Assembly (NCBI GenBank): GCA_905181705.1
Contig: CAJIYP010000003.1
Location: forward strand, 1 to 64,000
Source of the DNA: Cryomorphaceae bacterium BACL29 MAG-121220-bin8
GTDB taxonomy: Bacteria > Bacteroidota > Bacteroidia > Flavobacteriales > Flavobacteriaceae
DNA length: 64,000 nt
Reading direction: 5' to 3'
Positions 52,801 to 63,300 of this stretch are shown here, piece by piece. Position numbers and translations under genes: made by a program. The notes below the pieces were generated by a model. It worked only from the letters and a program-made list of their open reading frames with translations. It had not been told where the DNA came from and searched no databases. Within the stretch, counting starts at the first letter, position 1. Every line of letters begins with the position of its first letter.

Positions 52801-55619
52801 CTGAAAATATTGCAAAACATGTAGACATAAGCTGTAATGGTGGGAATGATGGACAGTTTGAAGTGTTTTTTACTGGAGGAGCCCCACCTTATAAAGTGAT
52901 TTCTAATGGAAGCGTTATTGAAGATAATTTAACTAATAATGTTTACTTATTTAAAGAAATGCTTGCTGGAGATTATGAAATTGATATTGCTGATGCTAAT
53001 GATTGTAAATTTTCTGAATCTATCAATGATGCTACAACTCAAGTCAATGGTGTTATTAAAGTAAAAATTCAGCAACCAGAAAAACTTTTAGATGTAAAAG
53101 CAGCAATTATTAATGCAAGCTGCACTGGAAGTGAGGATGGAGAGATAATAATAAATGTATCTGGTGGAAAACCCCCATATTCAATTAATTGGAATTTAAA
53201 CAGACCTTACAAAGAACTTGAATCTAACCCTAATACAGGATATTTTAAAATTAGTACTGGAAAAGGAAGTGTATTCCCAACTGTTACTGATGTTACTAAT
53301 TTTTGCGGATCTATTTCATCAAATCTTGTAATTGATGAACCTCTAGAATTGAAAATTACTGAAATAACAAAAAAAGATAATGTATGTGTTGAAGGTCAAA
53401 CAGGTGAATATGAAATTTATCCAAATGGATTATTTGAAAGTATATATAGTAATGAAAAAATAAATTGGTTTAAAATTGAAGGGAATATTAAAAAATCTGT
53501 TATTGGATTAAACAATATAAAAATAAGCGATAGTGGACTGAAAGCTACCAACCTTCCAAAAGGTAATTATCAAATTGAAATTAAAGCGAATCACTTTAGA
53601 AATTTTAATGATGGTGAGATAGTTGAATGTTTAATCAATCATAAATTTGAAATTAAAGATCCTAAACCATTAATTTTAAATGAAGTAATTGAAAAACATC
53701 AAAACATAGTTTGTGAGTCCTCAACAGGAAGTATTGTTCTTAATATAAAAAATGGTTCCACCCCATACAGGGTACAAATAAATGATAATTTATCTCAAGA
53801 AATTACATTAGATTCAGACGGTAATTATAAAATTGAAAATTTAACAAAAGGGGAGTATAAAATAATTGTATTTGATAATTTAAACTGCAAAAGCGCAGAG
53901 GTCTCTACCGAAATATTAGAAATTGCTCCAGTATTTGATATATCTAATATATCAACATTAGACTCAAATAGTAATAATATTATTGAGGGGAACAAACCAG
54001 AATGTTACAATGGATTAGGTAGTTTTTATTTTGAAATATCTGAAAACCAGTCCTCTTTACCATTAAAATTTTATTTGGATAACATTGAAATTTTTATTGA
54101 TAATGAAATCTCTTTTGAAGGAAATGGCTACTTAATAAAAAATATTTCTTTGGGTAAGAAAGAACTTAAAGTAGTTGATGAAAATGGTGCCTGTAGAATA
54201 ATCAATTTTGAAATTTTAAATCAAGAAAAAATCAGATTAAAAAGTAGTGATAAGTTAAATTATATAAAAAAATATATTGCTTGCTCCGACGAGCAAGATA
54301 ATACAGACCTAAATTTGGGTATAATAGACGTAACAAATGGAATTATTGGAGGTCAAAAGTTTTTAAATTTAGATTATGAATACAAATTCAATTGGACTGG
54401 CCCAAATTTTTCAAGTAAAGAAACTAGAATTGAGGTAACCGAACCGGGTATTTATAATTTGGTAGTTACTGATTCTTTTGGTTGTGAAAGCGAAAAGTTA
54501 GATTTTGATTTAAGTATAGAACCTATAACAGCAAACCCTACTATTGTAAACTATTCTTGTGATGGAGAACTTGGGAGTATATCAATAGATCCAAAAGGTG
54601 GAACAGCCCCTTATTTAGTACAGTGGTACAAATCTAACAAAGAAGGTAAGTTATTAGAATTTATAAATGGACAATTAAAAATTGACAAACTAAATCCTGG
54701 GTATTATTCAACAATAATTGTAGACAATAATGGATGTCAAAAGATTGAAAATCATAAATTAATAAGTGAAGAATTATTTATCATTGAAGAACCGGTTATA
54801 GACGATGAGCTTTGTCTTCAAAAAACTGGGTATTTAGACATAAAGATAAATAACCCATGGGATACAAAATTAATTTTCTTGTACGACAATAAAGAACTTA
54901 CTTATACCAAAAACAATGTAACAGAAGATTACGTTTTATATCATGTTAAAATTGAAGAACCTCTGGGCGATGCTGATTTTTATGTTAAAAATGAGTACGA
55001 TTGTACGTATAAATTAAATCTTAATTTAGGGGTAGGAATCCCTGGCTTCTCGATTTTTGATAATAAAGGTCTGGAAATAGAAGATTTTGGAAAAGTTCCT
55101 TTTAATAGAGAGTTAACTATAAAAAATAATTCTATTGGAAAATATTTCTCTGTAAGTTATGATTTAGGTGATGGATCTGGTGAACAAGCATTTTTAAGAG
55201 AAGATGACCAAGGAATTAACATCAATTATAAGGAAGAGGGATATTATAATATCTCGTTAAAGTTATTTAATCCAGAAGGTTGCTTTAAAGAAATTAGAAA
55301 AACAATTTTAGTTGGTAAAGGGTACTGGTTTAAGGTTCCTAATGCATTTACACCAAATAACGATGGAATTAACGATGTCTTTAGACCAATAATAAGAGGG
55401 TTTGTCAAAGGAAAATTCAATGTTTTTTCAATATCTGGCATACAATTGCATGAGGAAACTTTTGATGTTGGTCAAGATTACAGAAAAATTGTAACATTAG
55501 ATGGATGGAGGGGAGATAATAGAATTAACTCTGATAAAGTTTATTATTACTTATTTGAAGGAACCACACTTGATGAAGAAAAAATAAGTAAATCAGGATA
55601 TTTTAAAGTATTAGAATAA
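46854..55619 (+). CDS. Giant (2921 aa) T9SS type-B secreted protein: reprolysin-like metzincin domain plus ~20 SprB-type repeats plus gliding-motility-associated C-terminal domain
   Basis: FAHEIGHMLGAPHTF (HExxHxxGxxH) with Met-turn ATIMGYG; many CxGxxDGxIxIxxxGGxxPYxxxW repeats; C-terminus VPNAFTPNNDGINDVFRPIIRG. Confidence 0.92.
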   Translation: MKLRILFLLLPILIFSQKINWQSKVELNTDDKYHFESSFENFESSFLQQNKIQVNLPVDSSNFENFVFYKQNPFSEKLYEKFKEVKVFRGKSLDSDKISFISFVGERLNISILDDNKKSIIINSKNKNIFILKNNIQVDDIKKSDLTNDLIDNTNTFKKKSIREQALNTISFSPKVKKYRIAIITTAEWSNYFIDLYDAKNLEDKEKRAVVLSEIGIAISALNGVTERDLGITFELVDGCDDLIEFDTNSDGLTNDDKFKTIYEGAQIINSRIGLANFDIGHSFYNGGGGLAGGALCGGSGKARGTSGGLTGIGFHFVFAHEIGHMLGAPHTFNNAEGFGAGGNMVESAAGATIMGYGERKERNLYYHALSIKEMSQTIKNASCGTFLTENTNESPKYVSEPEKKSFTIPAGTPFLLGENFEINDNNNKYTDLLFNWDQMNAYEITVNPPLNTSLKGPTFISLFPDNNKIRYFPDIETILSGKTESEWEVVPQLSRNLKFTFTVRDDNKNGGSVLQDDFTVQTKYSEDGVFMVLSQHVKDLKYHQKKEIEIRWNHLAAKDTENVNIELSYDGGYTFPVKLSGATKNDGFEKVTIPLISKSKKARIRVKPTDNIFFSINPHNFEILDPEFKMNVSNPEEIICFGDISEISINPTGGAGPPYKIKWEKLSEQNTWIELSDSDNDPKVLSNLKAGKYKTSVTDIDNNIFESDPITVSGPLTELFVQLENDINKEISCVGNNDGYLNISTSGGSPPYTLFLNNQVIKTNLKENESFKINNLKAGDFSLRVIDDNGCKSNVLNEKITEPENALNLKNFSITNPSEGLSDGAIDIEIEGGTKDYNYSWTSLNFSSSDEDLTGLSVGTYLLTVTDGKGCELKKEFILELSTDFNYNISITQINCFGESSGIIETKPKGGSGAPYKIEWYDSNDILISTSSKLNNIKAGTYKLQITDSENNVYPIKTIELTEPPSSININLESKTDIKCKNDKTGEFNISIVGGIAPYNYFVNNELVKANSGNTENNKDELVQSNLKAGLYNITVIDAKNCSTNFQVSISEPEFLINIFSEKITNISKYNTNDGSIEIIVEGGLLAQDSNYSFNWTGPNDYSSTNQNLTDLAAGKYILVITDDNSCSLTKEFNIKTPTDFSFTSISTTMPKCYGGNDGTISVSFEGGYGEPYTVNWFQKNASGDFVAVSAISDTSTSIITKSGVYKVEVIDNENIKYMYGTEIIVDSVSEFIIDSPFNVIPETCPGDKDGSFNIKVAGGTGPYSYYLNDNQIATGRGNAVDNNDEFKVEKLEKKGYSFYAIDSNGCVSNPVIIGVGGNDPIQITNPETVLQNIKCYGDSTGYIKPVLTGGDGTGVFTYSWLGPNGFTSNQKDIENIGDAGKYSLTVSQGVCSQKFDYDVLEPNEMSASLESITNNICYGDAKGRVNISIKGGTAPYKVKINDSGDFLYFGRKGINLKTISKLRLPAGKVKFEITDFYDCKTIILEPEVLQPKSKLVLDYNIIGDCEAENSVLKLKLSAGDTFLNDEIKEYYKVNITSSNFNGSYEMIKNEEFTIENLKDGNYLIKVTQRDFQESNDSQEIGCVVEQQIYISNKVIWDNKTIQNITCVNEDIPTDDGSIIYKNIRGGTPFVLGNKTYKYELLLNEIIIEQGTINQDSDLLLNNLKKGKYSINFIGNNEKCIQTDEFEITQPVPIDFKVEEIFDSCKNALLDESKGAIKINIKHGTAPYKVYVIDQNNIITNTGIKGGNLIDQGGIGFTSTVTGLGKGKYKIKIIDSNDCEFISNEISVGELDEFVVSNILFYDVECFGGKNGSIDIGEIKGGQAPYSVLLEGTNYKFERNLTKAVDNYIIDGLEKNNYKLTIKDKNGWCGTFQKEFSIREPELVKINILNIENQKCYDFDDGKIKIDLQGGMLTGNEASYLTKWYKNDVLVPQWNDKLEIDNLGFGFFRIDAIAKSIVNGKEVSCPTSKSFEIKREDRIIASENIAKHVDISCNGGNDGQFEVFFTGGAPPYKVISNGSVIEDNLTNNVYLFKEMLAGDYEIDIADANDCKFSESINDATTQVNGVIKVKIQQPEKLLDVKAAIINASCTGSEDGEIIINVSGGKPPYSINWNLNRPYKELESNPNTGYFKISTGKGSVFPTVTDVTNFCGSISSNLVIDEPLELKITEITKKDNVCVEGQTGEYEIYPNGLFESIYSNEKINWFKIEGNIKKSVIGLNNIKISDSGLKATNLPKGNYQIEIKANHFRNFNDGEIVECLINHKFEIKDPKPLILNEVIEKHQNIVCESSTGSIVLNIKNGSTPYRVQINDNLSQEITLDSDGNYKIENLTKGEYKIIVFDNLNCKSAEVSTEILEIAPVFDISNISTLDSNSNNIIEGNKPECYNGLGSFYFEISENQSSLPLKFYLDNIEIFIDNEISFEGNGYLIKNISLGKKELKVVDENGACRIINFEILNQEKIRLKSSDKLNYIKKYIACSDEQDNTDLNLGIIDVTNGIIGGQKFLNLDYEYKFNWTGPNFSSKETRIEVTEPGIYNLVVTDSFGCESEKLDFDLSIEPITANPTIVNYSCDGELGSISIDPKGGTAPYLVQWYKSNKEGKLLEFINGQLKIDKLNPGYYSTIIVDNNGCQKIENHKLISEELFIIEEPVIDDELCLQKTGYLDIKINNPWDTKLIFLYDNKELTYTKNNVTEDYVLYHVKIEEPLGDADFYVKNEYDCTYKLNLNLGVGIPGFSIFDNKGLEIEDFGKVPFNRELTIKNNSIGKYFSVSYDLGDGSGEQAFLREDDQGININYKEEGYYNISLKLFNPEGCFKEIRKTILVGKGYWFKVPNAFTPNNDGINDVFRPIIRGFVKGKFNVFSISGIQLHEETFDVGQDYRKIVTLDGWRGDNRINSDKVYYYLFEGTTLDEEKISKSGYFKVLE

Positions 55620-56615
55620 ATGAATATTAATAGAAATAAAATATTGTTAATACTATTCTCGTTTATGAGTACTAGCATTTATACGCAAAATGCATCAAAA
55701 ATTTTTTATTCCTATTTATTAGAACTAAACAATCCTAGTCTTGCTGGTTTGACAGAAGTTAGTCATCTAACTTTAGTTTCTAATCAGACATATGATTTAA
55801 ATAAAAGGTCTTACGGATACGAGAATTTTCTTGGAACCTATTTTTTTGAAGAAAATAATTTTTTTCTAGGATCTAAGATATCCTCTAATCATTTTTCAGA
55901 TATTGGATTAAATAGCATGAGTGTTGACGTTTCCTACACTCACAAGCTTAAACTTAGTGATCAATTTTTTGCTAAAAACATCACACTCTATCCGCACATT
56001 ACTGCTAGTTATTCATTTCCTATTTCTCTATCTGATGTATTACTTGAAGATGAAATACTTAGTGGATCCCCCAGTTTAGATCCTTTATATCAACTTAATA
56101 ACTCAATAGGTTATTTAGATTTTAACGCAGGTTTCCTATTGAAAAATCAAAACTACATGTTAGGGTTAACAATAAATAATTTAAGGCAAGCTAACACTGC
56201 AACAGATGAAGAAAATATTGCTAGAATTTCAAGAAGCGGGGATTTAATATTTGGATACCAAAGAGAATTTAACAGTTTTGGAATATTTGTATTAGGATCT
56301 TACTTTCACAGGCCGTCAATAAATAAAGAAATTACTTTTTCAAGCTTTAGATTAGACCAAGAGTTTATGTTTAATTCATTTAGAATTAATGTGTTTGAAG
56401 AATTTAACATGAATACATTTCAAACTGGTTTAAGAAATATTGGACTTTCCCTGAGGTATACTTTAGAGGAATTTGATTTTGGAATTGGTTATAGATCCCC
56501 TATTGGGACCAATTCCTTTAATAATGAAAATAGTTTTGAAGCTTTCTTTAGATACAACTTTGATTTTCTTGGGTTCCTATCAAACAAAAGGTGGGAGGAC
56601 GATAGTTTCTTTTAA
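55620..56615 (+). CDS. PorP/SprF family outer-membrane protein
   Basis: Starts at the first base after the stop of the giant T9SS protein; SKIFYSYLLELNNPSLAGLTEVSHLTL, FGIGYRSPIGTN. Confidence 0.85.
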   Translation: MNINRNKILLILFSFMSTSIYTQNASKIFYSYLLELNNPSLAGLTEVSHLTLVSNQTYDLNKRSYGYENFLGTYFFEENNFFLGSKISSNHFSDIGLNSMSVDVSYTHKLKLSDQFFAKNITLYPHITASYSFPISLSDVLLEDEILSGSPSLDPLYQLNNSIGYLDFNAGFLLKNQNYMLGLTINNLRQANTATDEENIARISRSGDLIFGYQREFNSFGIFVLGSYFHRPSINKEITFSSFRLDQEFMFNSFRINVFEEFNMNTFQTGLRNIGLSLRYTLEEFDFGIGYRSPIGTNSFNNENSFEAFFRYNFDFLGFLSNKRWEDDSFF

Positions 56616-56650
56616 GAATAATTAGAATTTTATATCTGTTAGAATATCCT

Positions 56651-58531
56651 TTAATTTAAGGAAATAGATATTTTCTCCCATTTTTCCATTAAATCCTCTA
56701 ATTCATTTTTCTTTTTTTCATAGTTTGGAAAAAAATTTTCTTTTGCAATTGTTTTTTCATAGTCGTTCAACAAGTCCTTATCGATATTTGCAATCTCCTT
56801 TTCTAATCTTGAAATTTTACTTTCGATATTATCTAATTTTTTCTTCGATGTATTGTCGTGAATTTTTAAAGATTTTTTTTTATTGACTTTAACTTTCTCT
56901 TTCTTTTCAATTGCTCTGAAATCATCTACTTTTCTTTGATTTAAATAATAATCAATATCACCAAGGTGTTCCTTTATTTTTTGATCTTTAAATTCATAAA
57001 CTTTATTGGTTAAACCTTGAAGGAAATCCCTGTCATGAGATACTACAATTAAGGTGCCATCAAAATTCTTCAAAGCTTGTTTTAATACATTTTTTGACTT
57101 AATATCTAGATGGTTTGTAGGTTCGTCCATAACTAGAACGTTTAGAGGCTGAAGAAGCATTTTAGCTAAAGCCAAACGATTTCTTTCTCCTCCAGAAAGA
57201 ACCCTAACAAACTTGTCAACTTCCTCTCCTTGAAATAAAAATGAACCTAAGATATCCCTTACCTTACTTCTATTTTTTTCATTAGCAGCATCTATCATGG
57301 TATCCAACACAGTTCTTGTACCGTCTAAATATTCTGCTTGATTTTGAGCAAAATATCCAATTTGAACATTATGACCTAGCTTAATTAGTCCAGTTCCTTT
57401 CAATTCTCCTACTATCATTTTTGCTAAAGTGGATTTACCCTGTCCATTTTGCCCCACAAAGGCAATTTTACTTTCTCTCTCAATTAGTAAATTAATATTA
57501 GAAAGAACATGATTTGAACCATAACTTTTTGATAAACTTTCGATCTCAGTAACAACTTTTCCAGGTCTAACAGAAATTGGAAAACGTAATTTCATCACAC
57601 TGTTATCGTCCTTATCAACCTGAATTCTTTCAATTTTATCAATTTTTTTAATTAAAGATTGAGCCATTGATGCTTTGGAAGCTTTTGCTCTAAATTTTTC
57701 GATTAGCCTTTCAGTTTGTTGAATTTGTTTTTCTTGATTTTTTTGAGCACTTAATTGTTGTTCTTTAATTTCATTTCTAAGAACTAGATATTTTGAGTAA
57801 GGTTTATTAAAATCATATATTCTACCTAGCGATATCTCAATTGTTCTGTTGGTTACATTATTTAAAAACATTTTATCATGAGAAACTATAACTACTGCAC
57901 CAGGAAAGGTCTTTAAAAACTGTTCTAACCATATAATCGATTCAATATCGAGGTGATTTGTAGGTTCATCTAAGAGTAAAAGATCATTACTTTGAAGAAG
58001 AAGTTTAGCTAATTCAATTCTCATTCTCCAACCCCCAGAAAATGTTTCCGTTTTTTTATTAAAATCTTCTCTTTTAAAACCTAAACCTTGTAATATTTTT
58101 TCTGTTTGACCTTGATAATTATAACCTCCTATTAATTCATACCTGTCAGTTGTATCACCTAGCTCGTTTATCAAGTTCAAATAAGAATCACTTTCATAAT
58201 CTGTTCTCTCCTCTAGTTCTTTATTAATATGGTTTTGTTTAATCTCTAAGGTTTTAATTTCTTCAAAAGCTTGATAAGCTTCTTCTAAAACTGATCTACC
58301 TTTATCAAAATCAATATCCTGTCTTAAAAAACCAGTCTTTACATCTTTTTCAAATGCAATAGAACCTGAATCTAGTTCCATATCTTTTGATAAAAGTTTT
58401 AATAATGTGGACTTTCCCGCACCATTCTTTCCAATAAGACCTACCCTATCTCCAGAAATAAGCTTAAAAGATATTTCTTCAAACAAATATTCTCCAGAAA
58501 AAGAAACCGAAAGATTATGAATATTTAGCAT
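56651..58531 (-). CDS. ABC-F family ATP-binding protein (two ABC domains)
   Basis: GLIGKNGAGKSTLLKLL, FSGGWRMRIELAKLLL, LLLDEPTNHLDIESI, GQNGQGKSTLAKMI, LSGGERNRLALAKMLL, MDEPTNHLDIKS. Confidence 0.95.
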   Translation of the reverse strand: MLNIHNLSVSFSGEYLFEEISFKLISGDRVGLIGKNGAGKSTLLKLLSKDMELDSGSIAFEKDVKTGFLRQDIDFDKGRSVLEEAYQAFEEIKTLEIKQNHINKELEERTDYESDSYLNLINELGDTTDRYELIGGYNYQGQTEKILQGLGFKREDFNKKTETFSGGWRMRIELAKLLLQSNDLLLLDEPTNHLDIESIIWLEQFLKTFPGAVVIVSHDKMFLNNVTNRTIEISLGRIYDFNKPYSKYLVLRNEIKEQQLSAQKNQEKQIQQTERLIEKFRAKASKASMAQSLIKKIDKIERIQVDKDDNSVMKLRFPISVRPGKVVTEIESLSKSYGSNHVLSNINLLIERESKIAFVGQNGQGKSTLAKMIVGELKGTGLIKLGHNVQIGYFAQNQAEYLDGTRTVLDTMIDAANEKNRSKVRDILGSFLFQGEEVDKFVRVLSGGERNRLALAKMLLQPLNVLVMDEPTNHLDIKSKNVLKQALKNFDGTLIVVSHDRDFLQGLTNKVYEFKDQKIKEHLGDIDYYLNQRKVDDFRAIEKKEKVKVNKKKSLKIHDNTSKKKLDNIESKISRLEKEIANIDKDLLNDYEKTIAKENFFPNYEKKKNELEDLMEKWEKISISLN

Positions 58532-58551
58532 TAAATAAAAGCATTTTTAAG

Positions 58552-59251
58552 TCCCGCGAAGTTAAAAGAAAATTGGGATTGAAAAGTTTTAAGAAGAATA
58601 TTTTTTTACCAAGCCCGCAATAAACTAAAATGACCTTTAAACTCCCTTCCATCCTCAAGAATAACTTTAAACCAATAATCCGTTTGTGGCATTGGTTTGC
58701 CTATAAAGTTTCCGTCCCAACCCTCAGAAAGAGGATCTAGTTCTTTTAGAAGCTTTTCAAATCTGTCAAAAATATAAATCTTGGTCTTAGGTAAATTATC
58801 TTTTGTTATCCCTATCAAATTCCATTTGTCAGTATATCCATCTCCATTTGGTGTAAAGAACTTCTTGTAACCAATTACAAACAAAGGCATCTTAGCAATT
58901 CCACAATCATTTTTATCTCTCACATAAACTGTGTGACTTCCAGGTCTAACCTTTTCAAATATAGGCTCGTCTTGGTAAGGGCCTGTAATGTCATCAATAG
59001 CATACTCATAGTCTCCTATTCCTAGAGTTGCTGTTAATATTTCTATAGAATTATTAGGTCCGGCTTTTAGTTCTTTTATTACAATATCCTTTTTCTCTAA
59101 AGCAGCAATACTAGATTCTTTCATTTGAATGGTCATGGTCTTAGAACAATTTGTTCCATCTGTAGTAGTGGCAGTAACAATGTATTCTCCTCCAAGTCCG
59201 ATTAAAATACTAGAATCTATTCCAGCTATATTGGGAGCAAAAGCAGTTCCA
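58552..59251. repeat. 700-bp direct repeat, copy A (C-terminal coding + 3' flank)
   Basis: Matches 63301-64000 at offset 4749; one substitution noted (58749 G vs 63498 T). Confidence 0.9.
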
Positions 59252-62200
59252 TTTCTAGTCCATGTATAACTATAAGTTCTACTGTCTTTTGAAGCTACTC
59301 CAATAGTAACTGGATCTAAATTGGAACAAACACTTTTAATGTCTTCTATTCTATCGAAAACAGGAACAGTATTCACTTGAAAATCTATAGTTTGAGTTCC
59401 TACACAACTTCCATTTATTTTGCTGATAAATTTAACAGAAACTGTCTGTGAAGCAGAGTATAAAGGATTAGGAAGTGTTGCCTTTGTTATATTAGCTGAT
59501 GTAGTATCATCAAAATAAGTAAACTCAATATCATATAACTTCTCGTCTTGTACCACTCCAGTACTAGGGTTTTTAAGAAGCGTGTTTAATATAGTAGAGG
59601 TATCAAAATTAACTTTCCCATTACTATCGTCCTTATCAACAGCATCGTCACATACTTCTAATTTAGGAACAGCATAAGCTACTGGTGGATCACTCGCTAT
59701 AATCTCTACTTCAATAATTTCTTCGTACTTAGGTTCTTGAACCACCTTAAATATAACTTTGTGTTTTCCTGCAGGTAAACCTGTAATCTTAGCGGTTTTG
59801 TTAGGAGATACAATAGTTGCCAACTCTCCTATTCCTTCAATACTAATTTTATAGGTAATTGGAATATCTGGACCTGAAGCAGTTTTTTTGTAAGACGTAG
59901 CGGCTACTTCAATATCTAAAATCCCAAAATCAGAACCCTTACATGTCTCAGTTGGTGTGATGGTGTAATTATTTGGAAGTACTAAAACAAACTCCTTAAT
60001 GTTAATGGTAACTTGTGAATCTTCCCTTAATCCACTTACCTTATCGGTACTGTCTGCCTTTCCATCGTTGAGCTTGAAATTGTATTTGTCCTGACCATAA
60101 AAACCAGGGTTTGGTACATAGGTGGCATCCGTTCCTTTTAATGTAAAGGGAAGTTCAGCAGGTGTAATTGTCGTGCTCCCCTCCTTTAAAATACCATTGG
60201 ATGGGTAAGTCGTGATTATATAAGAAAGATTTAAAATATTAAAAACTTTAGTCATACCATTATGACCTCCTATTGCTAAAACTTTGCCATTAGAAGACAT
60301 GTCTAAACTTTCTCCTTCAAGACTAGGAGAGACTATATCCAATCCTAATTGATTCCATGCAGTTCCATCCCAATCAAAAACTCCTGTTTTTGCTCCAGCT
60401 CCATTCATACCATATATTGGAATAGCTACTCTATTTCCATCGTCTGACATTGAAATAGCTCTCCAAGCAGCATTATTACCATAATTTATATCTGAACCAA
60501 CTTGGGTCGCATTGGATCCAGAAAGATCATATACTCTTGCTGAGCCTGCTCCATTCACACCAACAACAATCTTTTTTCCATCTCTTGAAATACTTAGAGT
60601 ATTACCAAACTTATCTCCTGACTTTTCCCATCAATTGCTTCGTATTGATTCCATGTATTAGTACCATCCCAATCAAATATTTTTACTTGACCTTTTGAAC
60701 TACTAAAAGTAGATGTTCCAATTGCTAACCTATTTCCATTATTAGACAAGGATACTTGACCATCTGCAATCCCTGTTGAAGTTTGAATAGGAATATTTGC
60801 GGTTTGATTCCAATTCGTTCCATCCCACTTGTAAGTATTTAAATATCCTGCTTTAAAAGAAACTCCAGCAATTACATTTCCATCTCCAGAAATATGTACA
60901 CCTCTAAACCCAAAAGTATCATTCGAACTATTTCCATCCAAATCATTTCCTAATTGCGTCCATTTTGTTCCATTCCACTCAAAACTCTTAATAAACCTTT
61001 TTCCCCATCATGCTTTGGCGCTGCAACAACTATCCTTTTTCCGTCACTGGAAATAGAAACAAACTCGCCAAAAGTATCTCCTGATTCTCCATCAATATCA
61101 CTCCCTAATTGTACCCAAGAATTGGTACTATACTTAAATACTTTTACTTTACTATTTGTCCAACCACCAATTACCATTGTCTCACCATCAGCAGAAACTT
61201 CTAAGTACTCTGACCAGTTTTTAGGAAGACTAATATCAGCTCCCATCTGAGTGTGAACTGTGAATACTTTTACTAAATCTTTGTCTCTTCCAACATGAGT
61301 AATGTCTACAGCTACGTCCTCGTCGGTATCAACAGTCTGAGGGTCTGATTCTGGTAGGTCGTTTACAGGGTCTATAGTAATGGAGACTTTAGCAACATTA
61401 CTTTCTTCACATGGAACAATGTAAGCTTCAACCGTTAGATCAGCATCTAAACCTCCAGGGCCTCCACCACCATTTTGATTTCCAATTAAAAGATTAAATC
61501 CAGCCTCGCAATCGTAAGTGAAGCTAGAAGCTAATGCCCAATCAGCAACAGTCTGATCCATAAAAGGCAATGCATCTTCTCGACCTCCGTCTTTAGTATC
61601 TACCATTAACTTTATTTTTCCTGTGGCAATTTCTAATTTTGGATTTCCTTCACCATTCCATGGCTTCCACATACCATCAGATAATACAAATCTTCCACTA
61701 CCATTAAATTCAGTTGCATTTCCACCAAGAGCACTATCCCAATGCTTTTGTTGAAAATTTAAAAGATTAACACCATCTATAGTGAATTGTAACCCATCAT
61801 CAAAGCTTCTTACATCTAATTTAATTTCGCAACTCTGAAATATATCCCCTTCTCCAACAGAAAACTTTATATCTACCTTTGCTTGATTTACACTTTCAGT
61901 TCCTTTGATGGTTTGAGGAGAAATAATCATAGGATTACTTCCAGAAGCTGAGGCTGTAAAATCACCTGTTACAGTAAGAGTTGATTTATTTGTGTTAGGA
62001 CAATTTTTATCTTTTGCATAAAAAGTAAAAGATTCATTTCCATTGTAATCCACATTAGGCTGGTATTTCAAAGTGTTTGCTGGCAAAGTTTTTGGCAAAT
62101 CATCTGCAGCAATAACTGTGGTGTCGATTAATAAATCTCCGTTAGTTGGCAAGGATTTAATTACATAAACCATATCTAGAACACCCTCTGGATCGGTTGC

Positions 62201-63243
62201 TTTAAGTGTTATATCTAAAGGAACCTCCTCCTGCGTTTTTAAATTTTGATCCTCTGCTATAGGAGGATCGTTAACTGACTCAACTTCAATAGAAATAGTA
62301 GCTACATTACTGTCAGTACTATCATTTATAGAAAATTCAAACACAGGCCATGATTGCGCATTACCAATCGACATGTCGTTCCATTGAATTCCGTTTGTTC
62401 CATTACTACTAAATTCAAATTGAGCATAGTCTTCGGCTCCAGCTTGATTTGGTTCTGATGGATAATTATACCAATTGTGATACCCTCTATCTTTTAGAGT
62501 AACTCCATCTACCCAAGTCCATCCTCCCCAATTTTGACTCTCTAAACCAGGCTCTGCATAATCTGGAGATGTTTTGTCTTGATACAAACCAAGCCAATAG
62601 TATAGCCCACTCTGACCTGTAAGACCCATTGATTTTAGTCCGTTCCATACTAAAAGTTCCATTTCAGCATTCAAAACAACGTACATCATTGCTCCTTCAA
62701 TAGTATTTGTTAAATCACGAGCTGTAGTCCAATCTATAGGTGATCCTGAAACACCTGTTTCTTCCTGAATTAAGAAATAAGTTTTTCCTTCTGGTTTTTG
62801 ATAAGTTACTGGAACTCCATCTTGAGCTATATATTTTAAGCCGTTGGCTTTTGTAAAAGAGTTTAGAAAATTAGCATTGATTATAAAATCAAATGAGTCA
62901 TCACCAACAAAATTGCATTAGGAACGTAAGTAAGAGAATCTGCTGGTAATAATTTAGGAAGTTCAGAGGCTAAAATCGTGTTAGCGCCCTCTTTTAATAT
63001 TCCATTAGTTGGCAGTGTTTTAATTAAATATGTTAAAGGATCATCTTCAGGATCACTTCCTGTTAATTTAATTTTTAAAGGAGTTTCTTCGTCTGTTTTT
63101 AAACTTTGATCATTAGCAATAGGAGGATCATTTACAGATTTAGATGTAATAGTTTCATTGGATATATCCCATGGTGTAGGATTTGTTAGAGCAAAAACAA
63201 ATACATGAGATAAAAAAAATAATGAAAACAAAACCTTTCTCAT
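58606..63243 (-). CDS. Large T9SS type-B surface protein (cadherin/Ig-like repeats, C-type-lectin-like segment, propeller-like repeats), interrupted by three frameshifts
   Basis: ORFs 62881-63243, 60950-62689, 60594-60941 and 58606-60558 are continuations of one another in shifted frames. NDPPIAxDQxLKTxEExPLxIxLxxxDPE repeats; FFTPNGDGYTDKWNLIGI C-terminal signal. Confidence 0.8.
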
Positions 63244-63300
63244 TTTATAAAGATAATATGATTATTGAAATTTAGGGTATAAACCACGCAAGAAAATTAT

